26,922 bases of DNA from JASLBX01 sp036373915 (GCA_036373915.1 DASUUU010000020.1:1-26922), one strand, 5' to 3'; positions 1 through 7,754 are shown, numbered from the stretch's first letter. Program-made: numbers and translations. The notes: generated from the sequence alone by a model not told the origin.

Positions 1-1
1 C

Positions 2-319
2 CTACTTGGACTCGGACGATGGTGGCGACGGGCGTGGCCGCCGGCCGGTCTCGGTCTCCCAGGCGGTCAGCTGGCGCTCGAGCGCCTTCATGATCTCGAA
101 CACCTGGCTCGGCGGGACGCGGACCCGCGCCACCACCTGTGCCTGCGCCTGAGTCACCGCTGTTCCGTCGTCGCCCTCCACCCGGGACGGGGGCCGGCTC
201 AGGGCCGCGAAGTCGAAGGTGAACACGTCGGCGGTGTGCCAGACGCTGACGAAGTCGGCATAGGCACCGGCGATCTTGTCATCGGGCATCGAGACGCGCA
301 TCTGCGGAGGCTGGCTCAT
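2..319 (-). CDS. DUF3467 domain protein
   Basis: A 105-residue soluble protein whose whole length matches my memory of the DUF3467 family: an N-terminal acidic stretch, then YADFVSVWHTADVFTFDFA (residues about 20-38), then VVARVRVPPSQVFEIMKAL (about 62-80). The family's function is unknown; proteins of this type are small and cytosolic, and the 'VVARV.(V/I)PP' strand is its hallmark. ATG at 317-319 and a TAG stop at 2-4 give a complete gene. It is transcribed divergently from the S9 peptidase, with 74 bp between the starts. The proline- and serine-rich tail is probably disordered. The family call is fairly sure; no role can be given. Confidence 0.85.
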   Translation of the reverse strand: MSQPPQMRVSMPDDKIAGAYADFVSVWHTADVFTFDFAALSRPPSRVEGDDGTAVTQAQAQVVARVRVPPSQVFEIMKALERQLTAWETETGRRPRPSPPSSESK

Positions 320-379
320 GCCTCGACCTTAGTCGGGGCGGATCCTCGGAGCGCGTCGGCCGGACACGTCGTCGGTGGG

Positions 380-385
380 TATGGT
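380..385 (+). promoter_or_regulatory. Possible -10 element of the S9 peptidase gene
   Basis: TATGGT fits the actinobacterial TANNNT -10 pattern and lies 8 nt before the GTG at 394, the spacing expected of a leaderless transcript. No Shine-Dalgarno sequence is visible before that GTG. No clear -35 is seen, so this is a weak prediction. Confidence 0.3.
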
Positions 386-393
386 CGGCTGAC

Positions 394-2448
394 GTGACGC
401 TATATCCGATCGCGCCCCGAACCGATCACACCGACGTGCTGCACGGCATTGCCGTCCCGGATCCCTTCCGAACCCTCGAGGACGAATCCGATCCGTCCAC
501 GATCGCCTGGTCGGCCGCGCAGACCGAGCTGTTGGCCGAACATCGGACCCGATGGGACGCCCGCCCAGCACTGCAAGACCGGCTCACCGAGCTGCTCGGC
601 GCTGGGAGCATCGGGACGCCCGCCTGGCGGCGCGAGCGTGCCTTCTTCACCCGCCGCACCGCAGAGCAGGAGCACGCCGTGCTGCTCACGATTGAGCCTG
701 ACGGCACTGAACGGACGCTGGTGGACCCCATGGCGATCGACCGGTCCGGCACGACGACACTCGATGCGTGGCAGCCGTCGAAGTCCGGTGACCTGCTCGC
801 CTACCAGCTGTCGGCCGGCGGCACGGAGGAGTCCGTGCTGCGAGTGATGGACGTCGCCACCGGCGAGGACGTCGACGGCCCCATCGACCGCGCGCGCTAC
901 TCCCCCGTCGCCTGGCTGCCCGATGGCAAGGCGTTCTACTACGTGCGCCGGCTGGCCCGGGAGGCCGTACCGGCCGGCGAAGAGCAGTACCACCGCCGTG
1001 TCTACCTGCACCGTGTCGGCACCGACCCGGATTCCGACGTGGAGATCTTCGGTGCTGGGCTGGACAAGACCAACTACTACGGCGTCTCGGTCAGCCGCGA
1101 CGGGCGTTGGCTCATCGTCACCGCCGCCCAGGGCACGTCTCCTCGCAACGACCTGTGGCTGGCCGACATCGACGCGTCCGATCCGGCCGCCCCGGAGCTG
1201 GCGGCGGTTCAGGTCGGGGTGGACGCGCGCGCCTACCCGCACGTCGGACGGGACGGCCGGCTCTACATCTGGACCGACAGGGACGCCCCGCGGGGCCGGC
1301 TGGCCGTGGCCGATCCCACCGAGCCCGGGAACTGGCACGACCTGCTCCCGCAGGACCCGCAAGCCGTCTTGGAGGACTACGCGATCCTTGACGACCTCGA
1401 GCGTCCGGTGCTCGTCGCCTCGTGGACCAGGCACGCGATCTCCGAGATCACCATCCACGACCTGGCCACCGGTGAGCGGACCGGCGCGCTCGACTTGCCG
1501 GGGTTGGGCACGGTAGGCGGGTTGTCCGAGCGTCCCGAGGGCGGTTGCGAGGCCTGGTTCGCCTATACCGACCACACCTCGCCGACCCGCGTGCTCCGGT
1601 ACGACGCACGCTCCGGAGCGGTGACGACCTGGGCTGAGAGCCCGGGAACGGTGGACGTTCCAGCGGTGCGGTCACGGCAGATCACTTACCGGTCGAAGGA
1701 CGGGACCGAAGTTCGCATGGTCATCGTTTCGCCGACCGGTGAGCCGGATCGGCCGCGGCCGACCGTTCTATACGGCTACGGCGGATTCTCGGTCTCGCTC
1801 ACCCCCGCGTACTCGGCGAGCATCCTGGCTTGGGTCGAGGCGGGCGGGGTATGGGCGGTGGCGAACCTGCGCGGTGGTTCGGAGGAGGGCGAGGCCTGGC
1901 ACCGGGCGGGCATGCGCGAGAACAAGCAGAACGTGTTCGACGATTTCATCGCCGCGGCCGAGTACCTCATCGACAACGGCTGGACGACGCGTGATCAGCT
2001 CGGCATCTCCGGGGGGTCCAACGGCGGGTTGCTGGTGGGCGCCGCCTTGACCCAGCGGCCGGAGCTCTTCCGCGCGGTCGTCTGTTCGGCGCCGCTGCTG
2101 GACATGGTCAGATACGAGAAGTTCGGGCTCGGCGCGACCTGGAACGACGAGTACGGGACGGCGGACGACCCGGAGGAGTTGGGCTGGCTTCTTTCGTACT
2201 CGCCGTACCACCAGGTGCGAGATGCCGTGGCCTACCCTGCCGTGCTGTTCACCGTCTTCGAGGGTGACACCCGCGTCGACACCATGCACGCCCGCAAGAT
2301 GTGCGCGGCCCTGCAAGCGGCCACGGCGGGAGGAATCGTCCTGCTACGGGCCGAGCGCGAGGTAGGTCACGGTGCCCGTGCGGTGTCGCGGACCGTCGAC
2401 CTCGCGGCGGACCAGCTGGCGTTCCTGAGAAAGGAGCTGACGTCGTGA
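394..2448 (+). CDS. S9 family prolyl oligopeptidase
   Basis: A serine peptidase of the prolyl oligopeptidase (S9A) family that cleaves short peptides, usually after proline, in the cytosol. The 684-residue length is normal. Residues about 1-420 are the N-terminal and beta-propeller part, with repeated strands such as DGRWLIVTAAQGTSPRNDLW. Residues about 430-684 are the alpha/beta-hydrolase domain: GYGGFSVS forms the oxyanion side, GGSNGG holds the nucleophile Ser542, EGDTRVD holds Asp625 and GHGAR holds His659, so the triad is complete. No signal peptide is seen. The start is GTG at 394 with no ribosome-binding site but a TATGGT 8 nt upstream, suggesting a leaderless mRNA. Its TGA overlaps the GTG of the MscS gene, so the two are probably co-transcribed. 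Confidence 0.93.
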   Translation: MTLYPIAPRTDHTDVLHGIAVPDPFRTLEDESDPSTIAWSAAQTELLAEHRTRWDARPALQDRLTELLGAGSIGTPAWRRERAFFTRRTAEQEHAVLLTIEPDGTERTLVDPMAIDRSGTTTLDAWQPSKSGDLLAYQLSAGGTEESVLRVMDVATGEDVDGPIDRARYSPVAWLPDGKAFYYVRRLAREAVPAGEEQYHRRVYLHRVGTDPDSDVEIFGAGLDKTNYYGVSVSRDGRWLIVTAAQGTSPRNDLWLADIDASDPAAPELAAVQVGVDARAYPHVGRDGRLYIWTDRDAPRGRLAVADPTEPGNWHDLLPQDPQAVLEDYAILDDLERPVLVASWTRHAISEITIHDLATGERTGALDLPGLGTVGGLSERPEGGCEAWFAYTDHTSPTRVLRYDARSGAVTTWAESPGTVDVPAVRSRQITYRSKDGTEVRMVIVSPTGEPDRPRPTVLYGYGGFSVSLTPAYSASILAWVEAGGVWAVANLRGGSEEGEAWHRAGMRENKQNVFDDFIAAAEYLIDNGWTTRDQLGISGGSNGGLLVGAALTQRPELFRAVVCSAPLLDMVRYEKFGLGATWNDEYGTADDPEELGWLLSYSPYHQVRDAVAYPAVLFTVFEGDTRVDTMHARKMCAALQAATAGGIVLLRAEREVGHGARAVSRTVDLAADQLAFLRKELTS
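2430..2436 (+). promoter_or_regulatory. Ribosome-binding site that fixes the mscS start
   Basis: AAAGGAG lies 8 nt before the GTG at 2445, inside the last codons of the S9 gene. It decides the start of the channel gene against the longer open frame that begins at 2301 within the peptidase gene. Confidence 0.75.
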
Positions 2449-3398
2449 TCGCTCAGCAAGGGGAGCTACCAGAGCGGTACAGCGGCGACTGGTGGTTGGA
2501 AGTGCTACTCGACATCCCGCTCAAGATCATCGGGCTGATCCTCCTTGCGTTCATCGCTCGGTACGTCCTGCACAGACTCATCAACCGGATGGTCCATCGA
2601 GCTGAAACCACCCAACCGCCAGATCGCATGCTCGGTTCCAAACAGGCGGCTCGGATCGTCTTCGGTAGCACAGGCGCGTACTCCGAACGGCGCGCGCTGC
2701 GCGCGCGAACACTCGGCTCGCTCGCCAAGAGCATCATCACGGCCGTGATCGCCGCCATCGCCATCGTGATGATCCTCGCCCAGTTTGGCTTCAACATCGG
2801 CCCGCTCCTCGCGTCCGCAGGCATCGTCGGCGTCGCACTGGGCTTCGGTGCGCAGAACCTGGTCAAGGACTTCCTGTCCGGAGTGATGATGCTGCTGGAA
2901 GACCAGTACGGCGTCGGCGATGTGATCGACATGGGTGAGGCCACCGGAGTGGTCGAAGCCGTCGGGCTGCGGGTGACCCGGCTCCGGAGCATCGACGGCA
3001 CCGTGTGGTACGTCCGCAACGGAGAGGTGATCCGAGTCGGCAACTCCAGCCAGGACTGGGCGCGCGCAGTGATCGACATCGGTGTGAGCTACGAGGCCGA
3101 TCCCGCGCGCGTGCGGGAGATCCTGGCCGAGGTGTCTCACGAGTTCGCGGCCGACCTCGCGTGGAGCGAGCTCATCCTGGAGGAGCCCGAGGTCTGGGGT
3201 GTGGAGAGCCTCGGCGCAGACAGTGTCGTGGTCCGGCTCGTCGTCAAGACCAAGCCGCTCGAGCAGTGGAAGGTCGCACGCCAGTTACGTGAGCGAATCA
3301 AGGTTCGGCTCGACCAGGAAGGCATCGAGATCCCGTTCCCGCAGCGCACCATCTGGGTCCGCGGCGAGGGCGAGGCCGGCGCCATCTCCGCCGATTGA
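2445..3398 (+). CDS. MscS-type mechanosensitive ion channel
   Basis: A small-conductance mechanosensitive channel that should release solutes on hypo-osmotic shock from the cytoplasmic membrane. The 317 residues show TM1 at about 20-43, TM2 at about 96-116 and the pore helix TM3 at about 118-150, with the Gly/Ala-rich GIVGVALGFGAQNLVKDFLS signature. The MscS beta domain follows (EDQYGVGDVIDMGEATGVVE), then the alpha/beta vestibule with VRNGEVIRVGNSS. The start is GTG 2445 because AAAGGAG lies 8 nt upstream and the codon overlaps the TGA of the peptidase (GTGA). The TGA at 3396-3398 lies inside the first copy of a 62-bp tandem repeat, so the last two codons are repeat-derived. Family call is secure; the gating stimulus is assumed from the family. 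Confidence 0.92.
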   Translation: MIAQQGELPERYSGDWWLEVLLDIPLKIIGLILLAFIARYVLHRLINRMVHRAETTQPPDRMLGSKQAARIVFGSTGAYSERRALRARTLGSLAKSIITAVIAAIAIVMILAQFGFNIGPLLASAGIVGVALGFGAQNLVKDFLSGVMMLLEDQYGVGDVIDMGEATGVVEAVGLRVTRLRSIDGTVWYVRNGEVIRVGNSSQDWARAVIDIGVSYEADPARVREILAEVSHEFAADLAWSELILEEPEVWGVESLGADSVVVRLVVKTKPLEQWKVARQLRERIKVRLDQEGIEIPFPQRTIWVRGEGEAGAISAD

Positions 3399-3452
3399 TC
3401 ACGTCCAGCAGGCCCGCGGGTGCCGTACCAGGCGCATGCGGGTGGTACAGCA
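3391..3452 (+). repeat. 62-bp tandem repeat, copy 1
   Basis: First of three head-to-tail 62-bp units. It starts with CCGATTGATCACGTCCAGCA, which includes the mscS stop codon, and ends with a dyad: GGTGCCGTACCA at 3419-3430 and TGGTACAGCACC at 3443-3454, pairing with one C-A mismatch. It differs from copy 2 at 6 of 62 positions by my count. Confidence 0.9.
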
Positions 3453-3514
3453 CCGATTGATCACGTCCAGCAGGCCTGCGGGTGCCGTACCATGCGCGTG
3501 CGCCTGGTACGGCA
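3453..3514 (+). repeat. 62-bp tandem repeat, copy 2
   Basis: Second unit, with the same opening CCGATTGATCACGTCCAGCA. Its dyad is perfect: GGTGCCGTACCA at 3481-3492 and TGGTACGGCACC at 3505-3516, around a 12-nt loop that is itself GC-rich. Confidence 0.9.
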
Positions 3515-3516
3515 CC
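3481..3516. terminator. Perfect hairpin between converging mscS and osmC
   Basis: A 12-bp perfect stem with a 12-nt loop in repeat copy 2. It lies between two convergent genes, so it could stop transcription from both sides. There is no T-tract on either strand, so intrinsic termination is uncertain; it may instead be an extragenic palindrome. Confidence 0.4.
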
Positions 3517-3576
3517 GATTGATCACGTCCAGCAGGCCCGTCGGCACTCCACCATGCGCGTGCGGGTGGTACGGCA
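3515..3576 (+). repeat. 62-bp tandem repeat, copy 3
   Basis: Third unit. The first 26 positions match copy 1, the left hairpin arm has diverged (CACTCCACCA), and the right arm TGGTACGGCACC is kept. After 3576 only the two C residues of a fourth unit remain, so the array ends 18 bp before the OsmC stop. Confidence 0.85.
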
Positions 3577-3594
3577 CCAACGCGCCTGGTGGTG

Positions 3595-4020
3595 TCAGGC
3601 GAGTGCGGCGTCCAGGGTGATCGGGACGGCCCTGAGTGCCTGGCTGACCGGGCAGTTCTCCTTCGCCGTTTCCGCGGCTGCGGCGAAGTCCTCCGCGCTC
3701 ATGCCGGGCACGTTGCCGCGCACGGACAGTTGAATCCCGGTGACGCCCTCACCAGGCTGGAACGTCGTTGCCGCCTGGACGTCCAGCGAGGTCGGCGGCG
3801 TACCCGCCTTGTCCAGCACGTTCGAGAAGGCCATGCAGTAGCACGACGACAGCGCGGCCGAGATCAACTCCTCCGGGGACGTTCGGCCGCCCGGATCTTC
3901 CGTGCGAGCCGCCCAGGTGACGTCGTGCGTGCCGAGGCTCGACGACTCGAACGTGACCTGACCGGCACCCTGGAAGAGGTTGCCTTCCCAATGCGTCGAC
4001 GCGGTACGAGTTGCGGCCAT
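3595..4020 (-). CDS. OsmC/Ohr family peroxiredoxin
   Basis: A 141-residue OsmC-type thiol peroxidase that should reduce organic hydroperoxides in the cytosol. The N-terminal strands HWEGNLFQGAGQVTFES lead to SPEELISAALSSCYCMAFS with Cys60 and Cys62, and ENCPVSQAL carries Cys123. Cys60 and Cys123 are the expected peroxidatic and resolving pair of the OsmC family. SPEELI and CPVSQAL are typical OsmC rather than Ohr wording. The start is the ATG at 4018-4020 because GGAGGA lies 10 nt upstream on the minus strand; the frame stays open further upstream but without other support. The gene is divergent from the globin gene, which would fit a shared oxidative or nitrosative stress theme. The substrate is assumed from the family. 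Confidence 0.92.
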   Translation of the reverse strand: MAATRTASTHWEGNLFQGAGQVTFESSSLGTHDVTWAARTEDPGGRTSPEELISAALSSCYCMAFSNVLDKAGTPPTSLDVQAATTFQPGEGVTGIQLSVRGNVPGMSAEDFAAAAETAKENCPVSQALRAVPITLDAALA

Positions 4021-4092
4021 GTTCGTTGACTCCTCCGTTGCGAGGTACGTGTGGCGGACGTGCCCATCCTGCCGCATCCGCCGCCTGGAACA

Positions 4093-4491
4093 ATGGGGAA
4101 CGTGACCCAGCAAGCCCAGACCTTCTACGACGCCGTCGGGGGGCACGAGACATTCCGCCTCCTCGTCCACCGCTTCTACCAGGGAGTGGCGGACGACCCA
4201 GTGCTTCGTCCCCTCTACCCCGAAGAGGATCTGAGCGGCGCGGAAGGTCGGCTGCGGATGTTTCTCGAGCAGTACTGGGGCGGGCCAACGACCTACTCCG
4301 AGCGACGCGGCCACCCGAGACTCCGAATGCGGCACGCGCCCTTCCGGGTGAATCCCGAAGCGCGCGACCGGTGGCTGCACCACATGAAGGTGGCGGTCGA
4401 CTCGCTGGACCTGCCGCCGGAACAGCACGGCATGCTCTGGGACTATCTGGAGCGTGCCGCGTTCTCACTGGTCAACACCTTCGACGAATGA
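4093..4491 (+). CDS. glbO: Group II truncated hemoglobin (trHbO)
   Basis: A heme protein of the two-over-two globin fold that binds O2 and may detoxify NO or peroxide or deliver oxygen. The 132 residues align without gaps, from memory, to Mycobacterium tuberculosis GlbO: TyrB10 is Tyr29, TyrCD1 is Tyr42 (RPLYPEEDL), the proximal heme ligand is His81 (RMRHAPF) and TrpG8 is Trp94. EQYWGGPTTYSE is the conserved group II stretch. The start is uncertain: ATG 4093 is used here, but GTG 4102, in frame three codons later, gives a length closer to the M. tuberculosis protein. Neither has a good ribosome-binding site. The gene is divergent from osmC and 12 nt upstream of the next gene. Confidence 0.93.
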   Translation: MGNVTQQAQTFYDAVGGHETFRLLVHRFYQGVADDPVLRPLYPEEDLSGAEGRLRMFLEQYWGGPTTYSERRGHPRLRMRHAPFRVNPEARDRWLHHMKVAVDSLDLPPEQHGMLWDYLERAAFSLVNTFDE

Positions 4492-4503
4492 CGTGAGCCG
4501 GCG

Positions 4504-5322
4504 TTGACCACCCTGAACGGCTTCCGCGAGCTTCACCGGCAGGGCATCTTCATCATGCCTAATGCATGGGATGTCGGCTCTGCCCGCTTGCTCGAGCATC
4601 TCGGCTTCGCGGCCATCGCCACGACGAGTTCGGGATTCGCCGGCACGTTGGGACGTCGCGATCAGCGGGTCCGGCGCGACGAACTGCTCGCGCATGTCGA
4701 GGCGATGACCGCAGCGGTGAGATTGCCGGTCAGCGTCGACGCCGAACGGTGCTACCCCGACGAGGCGGGCGGCGTGGCCCGGACAGTCGAGCTGATCGCG
4801 AACGCCGGAGCCGCCGGCTGTTCGATCGAGGACTACGACCCGGCAGCCGGGGTGTTGCCGATCGAGGCCGCCACCGCCCGGGTCGCCGAAGCGGTCAGCG
4901 TGGCCGCACGTCACGGCCTGGTCATTACGGCGCGCGCCGAGAACCACCTCTACGGCGTGGATCACCTCGACGACACGATCGCCCGCCTGGTCGCCTACCG
5001 CGACGCCGGAGCCGACGTCTTGTATGCCCCTGGGCTCGCGGCGCTGGCGGACATCGAGCGGGTGGTGCGCGAGGTCGAGGCGCCGATCAACGTGCTGACC
5101 GTGCCGGGCGGCCCGCCGATTCCGGAGTTGGCCCGCGCCGGTGTGCGCCGGGTCTCGACCGGCGGTGCGCTGGCGTGGGTGGCATACGGCGCGCTCGTCA
5201 CGGCCGGGCGGGAACTGCTGGACAAGGGGACGACGACGTTTCTGGAAGAGCTACTGGACGGAGCGGTACGTGCGTCCGCGTTCAGCGACGAGGCGCCAAC
5301 CGACCGCGGCGGGATCGACTAA
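4504..5322 (+). CDS. PEP mutase/isocitrate lyase superfamily protein
   Basis: A 272-residue TIM-barrel protein of the PEP mutase/isocitrate lyase superfamily, which acts on C-C or P-C bonds of alpha-oxycarboxylic acids. PNAWDVGSARLLEHLGF opens the barrel, SVDAER (Asp79, Glu81) is in the place of the Mg2+-binding strand and SIEDYD (Glu109, Asp110) is the next acidic site. LVITARAENHL and the closing VRRVSTGGALAW strand are typical. The KKCGH or KRCGH loop of isocitrate and methylisocitrate lyases is missing; the segment after SIEDYD is short. Those activities are therefore unlikely and the real reaction is unknown. The start is TTG 4504, 12 nt after the globin stop, since the GTG at 4493 is out of frame. 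It is likely in one transcript with glbO. Confidence 0.85.
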   Translation: MTTLNGFRELHRQGIFIMPNAWDVGSARLLEHLGFAAIATTSSGFAGTLGRRDQRVRRDELLAHVEAMTAAVRLPVSVDAERCYPDEAGGVARTVELIANAGAAGCSIEDYDPAAGVLPIEAATARVAEAVSVAARHGLVITARAENHLYGVDHLDDTIARLVAYRDAGADVLYAPGLAALADIERVVREVEAPINVLTVPGGPPIPELARAGVRRVSTGGALAWVAYGALVTAGRELLDKGTTTFLEELLDGAVRASAFSDEAPTDRGGID

Positions 5323-5338
5323 CCCGGCCCTACCGGGC

Positions 5339-5367
5339 TTGGTCAGCCGTCCTCGCTGATCTAGTCT
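5339..5367 (+). promoter_or_regulatory. Possible promoter of the GNAT gene
   Basis: TTGGTC at 5339-5344 and TAGTCT at 5362-5367 are separated by 17 nt, a plausible housekeeping -35/-10 pair ahead of the ATG at 5403. A short CCCGG/CCGGG hairpin at 5323-5337 sits directly after the preceding stop and may weakly end that transcript. Confidence 0.35.
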
Positions 5368-5402
5368 TTCCCGCTGGGGAACTGATCACGCGGGGGCCTT
5401 CG

Positions 5403-5975
5403 ATGGACGTCGTTCTGGAGACCGAGCGGTTGGTGTTGCGCCGCTTCACCCGCGATGACGTGGACCTGCTCGTGGAGCTGGACAGCGATCCGCAGGTGAT
5501 GTGGTACATCAGCAAGGGCCGGCCCACAGCGCGAGCTGAGATCGAGAAGATCATCTTGCCGAGATTCCTCGAGTACTACCACCTCTTCGAGGGTTACGGC
5601 ACCTGGGCGACGCACGAGAAGTCGACCGGTGAGTTCATCGGCTGGCTCAGCCTGCGACCACGAGACGGCGACCCGCCCGACGAGCCCGAACTCGGGTATC
5701 GCCTCCGGCGCTCCGCGTGGGGCAAGGGATACGCGACAGAGGGCGCGCGCGCCCTCGTGGACCTGGCGTTTCGGGAACTCGGCGCCCGGCGGGTGTACGC
5801 CGAGACGATGGCGGTCAACGTGGCGTCCCGCCGGGTGATGGAGAAGGCCGGGTTGAAGTACGCCCGGACGTTCCACATGGAGTTCGAAGATCCCGTCCCC
5901 GGCACCGAATACGGGGAGGTCGAGTACGAGCTCTTCCGCGAAGATTGGGAGCGCGCTCAGAGCTCTCCGAGCTGA
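5403..5975 (+). CDS. GNAT family N-acetyltransferase, RimJ/RimL type
   Basis: A 190-residue acetyl-CoA-dependent N-acetyltransferase. LETERLVLRRFTRDDVDLL at the N-terminus is the classic opening of the RimJ/RimL branch. Motif A, which holds the pyrophosphate of acetyl-CoA, is RRSAWGKGYATEGA at about residues 106-119. VYAETMAVNVASRRVMEKAG is motif B with the conserved Asn and the 'S..VMEK.G' helix. The substrate cannot be told: it could be a protein N-terminus, an antibiotic or a small amine. The start is ATG 5403, which begins exactly at the family's usual N-terminus, although the frame is open far upstream through the previous gene. No strong ribosome-binding site is seen. Confidence 0.92.
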   Translation: MDVVLETERLVLRRFTRDDVDLLVELDSDPQVMWYISKGRPTARAEIEKIILPRFLEYYHLFEGYGTWATHEKSTGEFIGWLSLRPRDGDPPDEPELGYRLRRSAWGKGYATEGARALVDLAFRELGARRVYAETMAVNVASRRVMEKAGLKYARTFHMEFEDPVPGTEYGEVEYELFREDWERAQSSPS

Positions 5976-5999
5976 CGCACCCAACACTCGGACATCCGA

Positions 6000-6030
6000 T
6001 TGCCCGGCAACCGAGTGGAATCCGTAGGCT
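6000..6030 (+). promoter_or_regulatory. Possible leaderless promoter of the GH13 gene
   Basis: TAGGCT at 6025-6030 lies 7 nt before the GTG at 6038, and TTGCCC at 6000-6005 is 19 nt further upstream, slightly long for a -35. There is no Shine-Dalgarno sequence, so the message is probably leaderless. Confidence 0.35.
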
Positions 6031-6037
6031 CTTGCGG

Positions 6038-7687
6038 GTGACCGACGTTCAACAGCAATGGTGGCGTGACGCCGTCATCTACCAGGTGTACATCCGATCG
6101 TTCGCCGACGGATCGGGAACCGGGGTGGGCGACATCCGCGGCCTTCGCTCCCGGCTGCCGTACCTTCGTGATCTCGGCGTCGACGCGCTGTGGATCAATC
6201 CCTGGTACCCCTCGCCCATGCTGGACGGCGGCTACGACGTAGCCGACTACCGAGGCATCGCCGCAGAGTTCGGGACGCTGACCGATGCCGAGGCGTTCAT
6301 CCGCGCCGCCCACGAACACGGCCTGCGCGTGATCGTCGACATCGTGCCGAACCACACGTCCGACCGGCACCCATGGTTCAAGGCCGCACTTCAAGCGGGA
6401 CCCGGCTCGCGCGAGCGGGCCCGCTACGTCTTCCGCCCGGGCAAGGGCCAGAACGGCGAACTGCCGCCGAACAACTGGAAGAGCACATTCGGTGGACCGG
6501 CTTGGACGCGCATCACCGAACGAGACGGCAGTCCGGGTGAGTGGTACCTGCATCTGTTCGACTCGTCCCAGCCCGACCTGGAGTGGGGCAACGACGAGGT
6601 GCAACAGGAGTTCCTGGACATCCTTCGGTTCTGGTTCGACCGCGGCGTCGACGGCATGCGGATCGACGTCGCCCATGGCATGATCAAACATCCGGACCTG
6701 CCCGACCTACCGGTCGGAGAAGCCGGCGAAGTACTCCTCCCCGCGGACAACGACGACCATCCGCACTGGGACAGGGCGGACGTCCACGAGATTTACCGCG
6801 AGTGGCGCAAGGTCGCGGACAGTTACGATCCGCCTCGGGTTTTCGTCGCCGAAGCCTGGGTTGACTCCCCGGAGCGCCTGGCTCATTACGTGCGCCCCGG
6901 TGGCCTGCACACCGCCTTCAACTTCGACTACCTGCGCGCGCCGTGGTCGGCACAGGAATTGCGAAAGACCATCGACCAGACACTGAACGTCTTCCACGAC
7001 GTCGGAGCCCCGGCGACGTGGGTACTGTCGAATCACGACGTCGAGCGCCACGTGACCCGCTACGGGCGTCAGATCACCTCCGCCGCCATCGGATCGAGCC
7101 GGCATGATGGGCTGGGCGAGCCGGACGAGGCCCTGGGCACCCGCCGGGCCAGGGCGGCGGCCCTCCTGATGCTGGCGCTGCCCGGAGGGGCGTACATCTA
7201 CCAGGGTGAAGAGCTCGGCTTACCGGAAGTCTTGGACATTCCGGATTCAGCCCGGCGCGATCCGATCTGGGAACGCTCCGGGCACACCAGACGGGGGCGG
7301 GACGGCTGCCGGATTCCCCTTCCCTGGACGGTGCACGGCCCTTCGTACGGGTTCGGCGTGAACGGCACATGGCTGCCCCAGCCGGCCGGCTGGGGCGCGC
7401 GCTCGGTGCAGGCACAGCAAAACGATCAAGGCTCGATGCTCAACCTCTACAAGGAGGCTCTCCGATTGCGCCGCGACATGCGCGCCCTCGGCCTCGGTCC
7501 GCTCGAATGGCTACCCGGCCACGGCGAAGAAGTGCTGGCGTTTCGCCGCGAGCCCGATTTCGTCTGCGTCGTGAACCTCGGTGCCGCACCGGTCAAGCTG
7601 CTCGAACACAACCGGGTCCGCATGTCGAGCGCACCTCTCGAGGACGGCCTGCTGCCCCCAGATGCCGCCGTCTGGCTCGCCGTTTAG
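6038..7687 (+). CDS. GH13 alpha-glucosidase
   Basis: A 549-residue cytosolic glycoside hydrolase of family GH13, probably an alpha-glucosidase or oligo-1,6-glucosidase that releases glucose from short alpha-glucans. WWRDAVIYQVYIRSFADG and LGVDALWINPWYPSPM are the usual start of this branch. The four GH13 regions are present: DIVPNHTS (Asp101), GMRIDVAHG with nucleophile Asp210, VFVAEAW with acid/base Glu272, and LSNHDVERH with Asp334. QPDLEWGNDEV is typical of alpha-glucosidases. There is no signal peptide. The chosen start is GTG 6038; TTG 6032 in frame is less likely. No sugar transporter or regulator is directly adjacent. Activity class is well supported, exact linkage preference is not. 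Confidence 0.92.
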   Translation: MTDVQQQWWRDAVIYQVYIRSFADGSGTGVGDIRGLRSRLPYLRDLGVDALWINPWYPSPMLDGGYDVADYRGIAAEFGTLTDAEAFIRAAHEHGLRVIVDIVPNHTSDRHPWFKAALQAGPGSRERARYVFRPGKGQNGELPPNNWKSTFGGPAWTRITERDGSPGEWYLHLFDSSQPDLEWGNDEVQQEFLDILRFWFDRGVDGMRIDVAHGMIKHPDLPDLPVGEAGEVLLPADNDDHPHWDRADVHEIYREWRKVADSYDPPRVFVAEAWVDSPERLAHYVRPGGLHTAFNFDYLRAPWSAQELRKTIDQTLNVFHDVGAPATWVLSNHDVERHVTRYGRQITSAAIGSSRHDGLGEPDEALGTRRARAAALLMLALPGGAYIYQGEELGLPEVLDIPDSARRDPIWERSGHTRRGRDGCRIPLPWTVHGPSYGFGVNGTWLPQPAGWGARSVQAQQNDQGSMLNLYKEALRLRRDMRALGLGPLEWLPGHGEEVLAFRREPDFVCVVNLGAAPVKLLEHNRVRMSSAPLEDGLLPPDAAVWLAV

Positions 7688-7694
7688 CCGCTCA

Positions 7695-7723
7695 GGCAAC
7701 CTTTGCGCATTGCCAGGTCGTCA
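7695..7723 (+). promoter_or_regulatory. ECF-type promoter-like sequence before sigma remnant
   Basis: GGCAACC at 7695-7701 and CGTCA at 7719-7723, with 17 nt between, match the general ECF sigma pattern of an AAC -35 and a CGTC -10. Many ECF sigma genes are self-activated through such a site. It lies about 30 nt before the remnant's start codon. Confidence 0.4.
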
Positions 7724-7754
7724 GCATGGGTAGGAACCGGGAACGGAGAGCCTC

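Noticed and set aside
400..1575. A 391-codon open frame on the minus strand within the S9 peptidase gene
   Set aside because: Antisense shadow of the peptidase, with no motif of its own.
2301..2444. An upstream start for the MscS gene inside the S9 gene
   Set aside because: The open frame is longer, but the conserved protein, the AAAGGAG site and the GTGA overlap all place the start at 2445.
3391..3576. The tandem repeats as a CRISPR array
   Set aside because: Units abut head to tail at 62 bp with no variable spacers, and no cas gene is present.
3420..3733. Small open frames reading through the repeats
   Set aside because: They encode repeated peptides created only by the repeat period and overlap the osmC gene in antisense; no start signal supports them.
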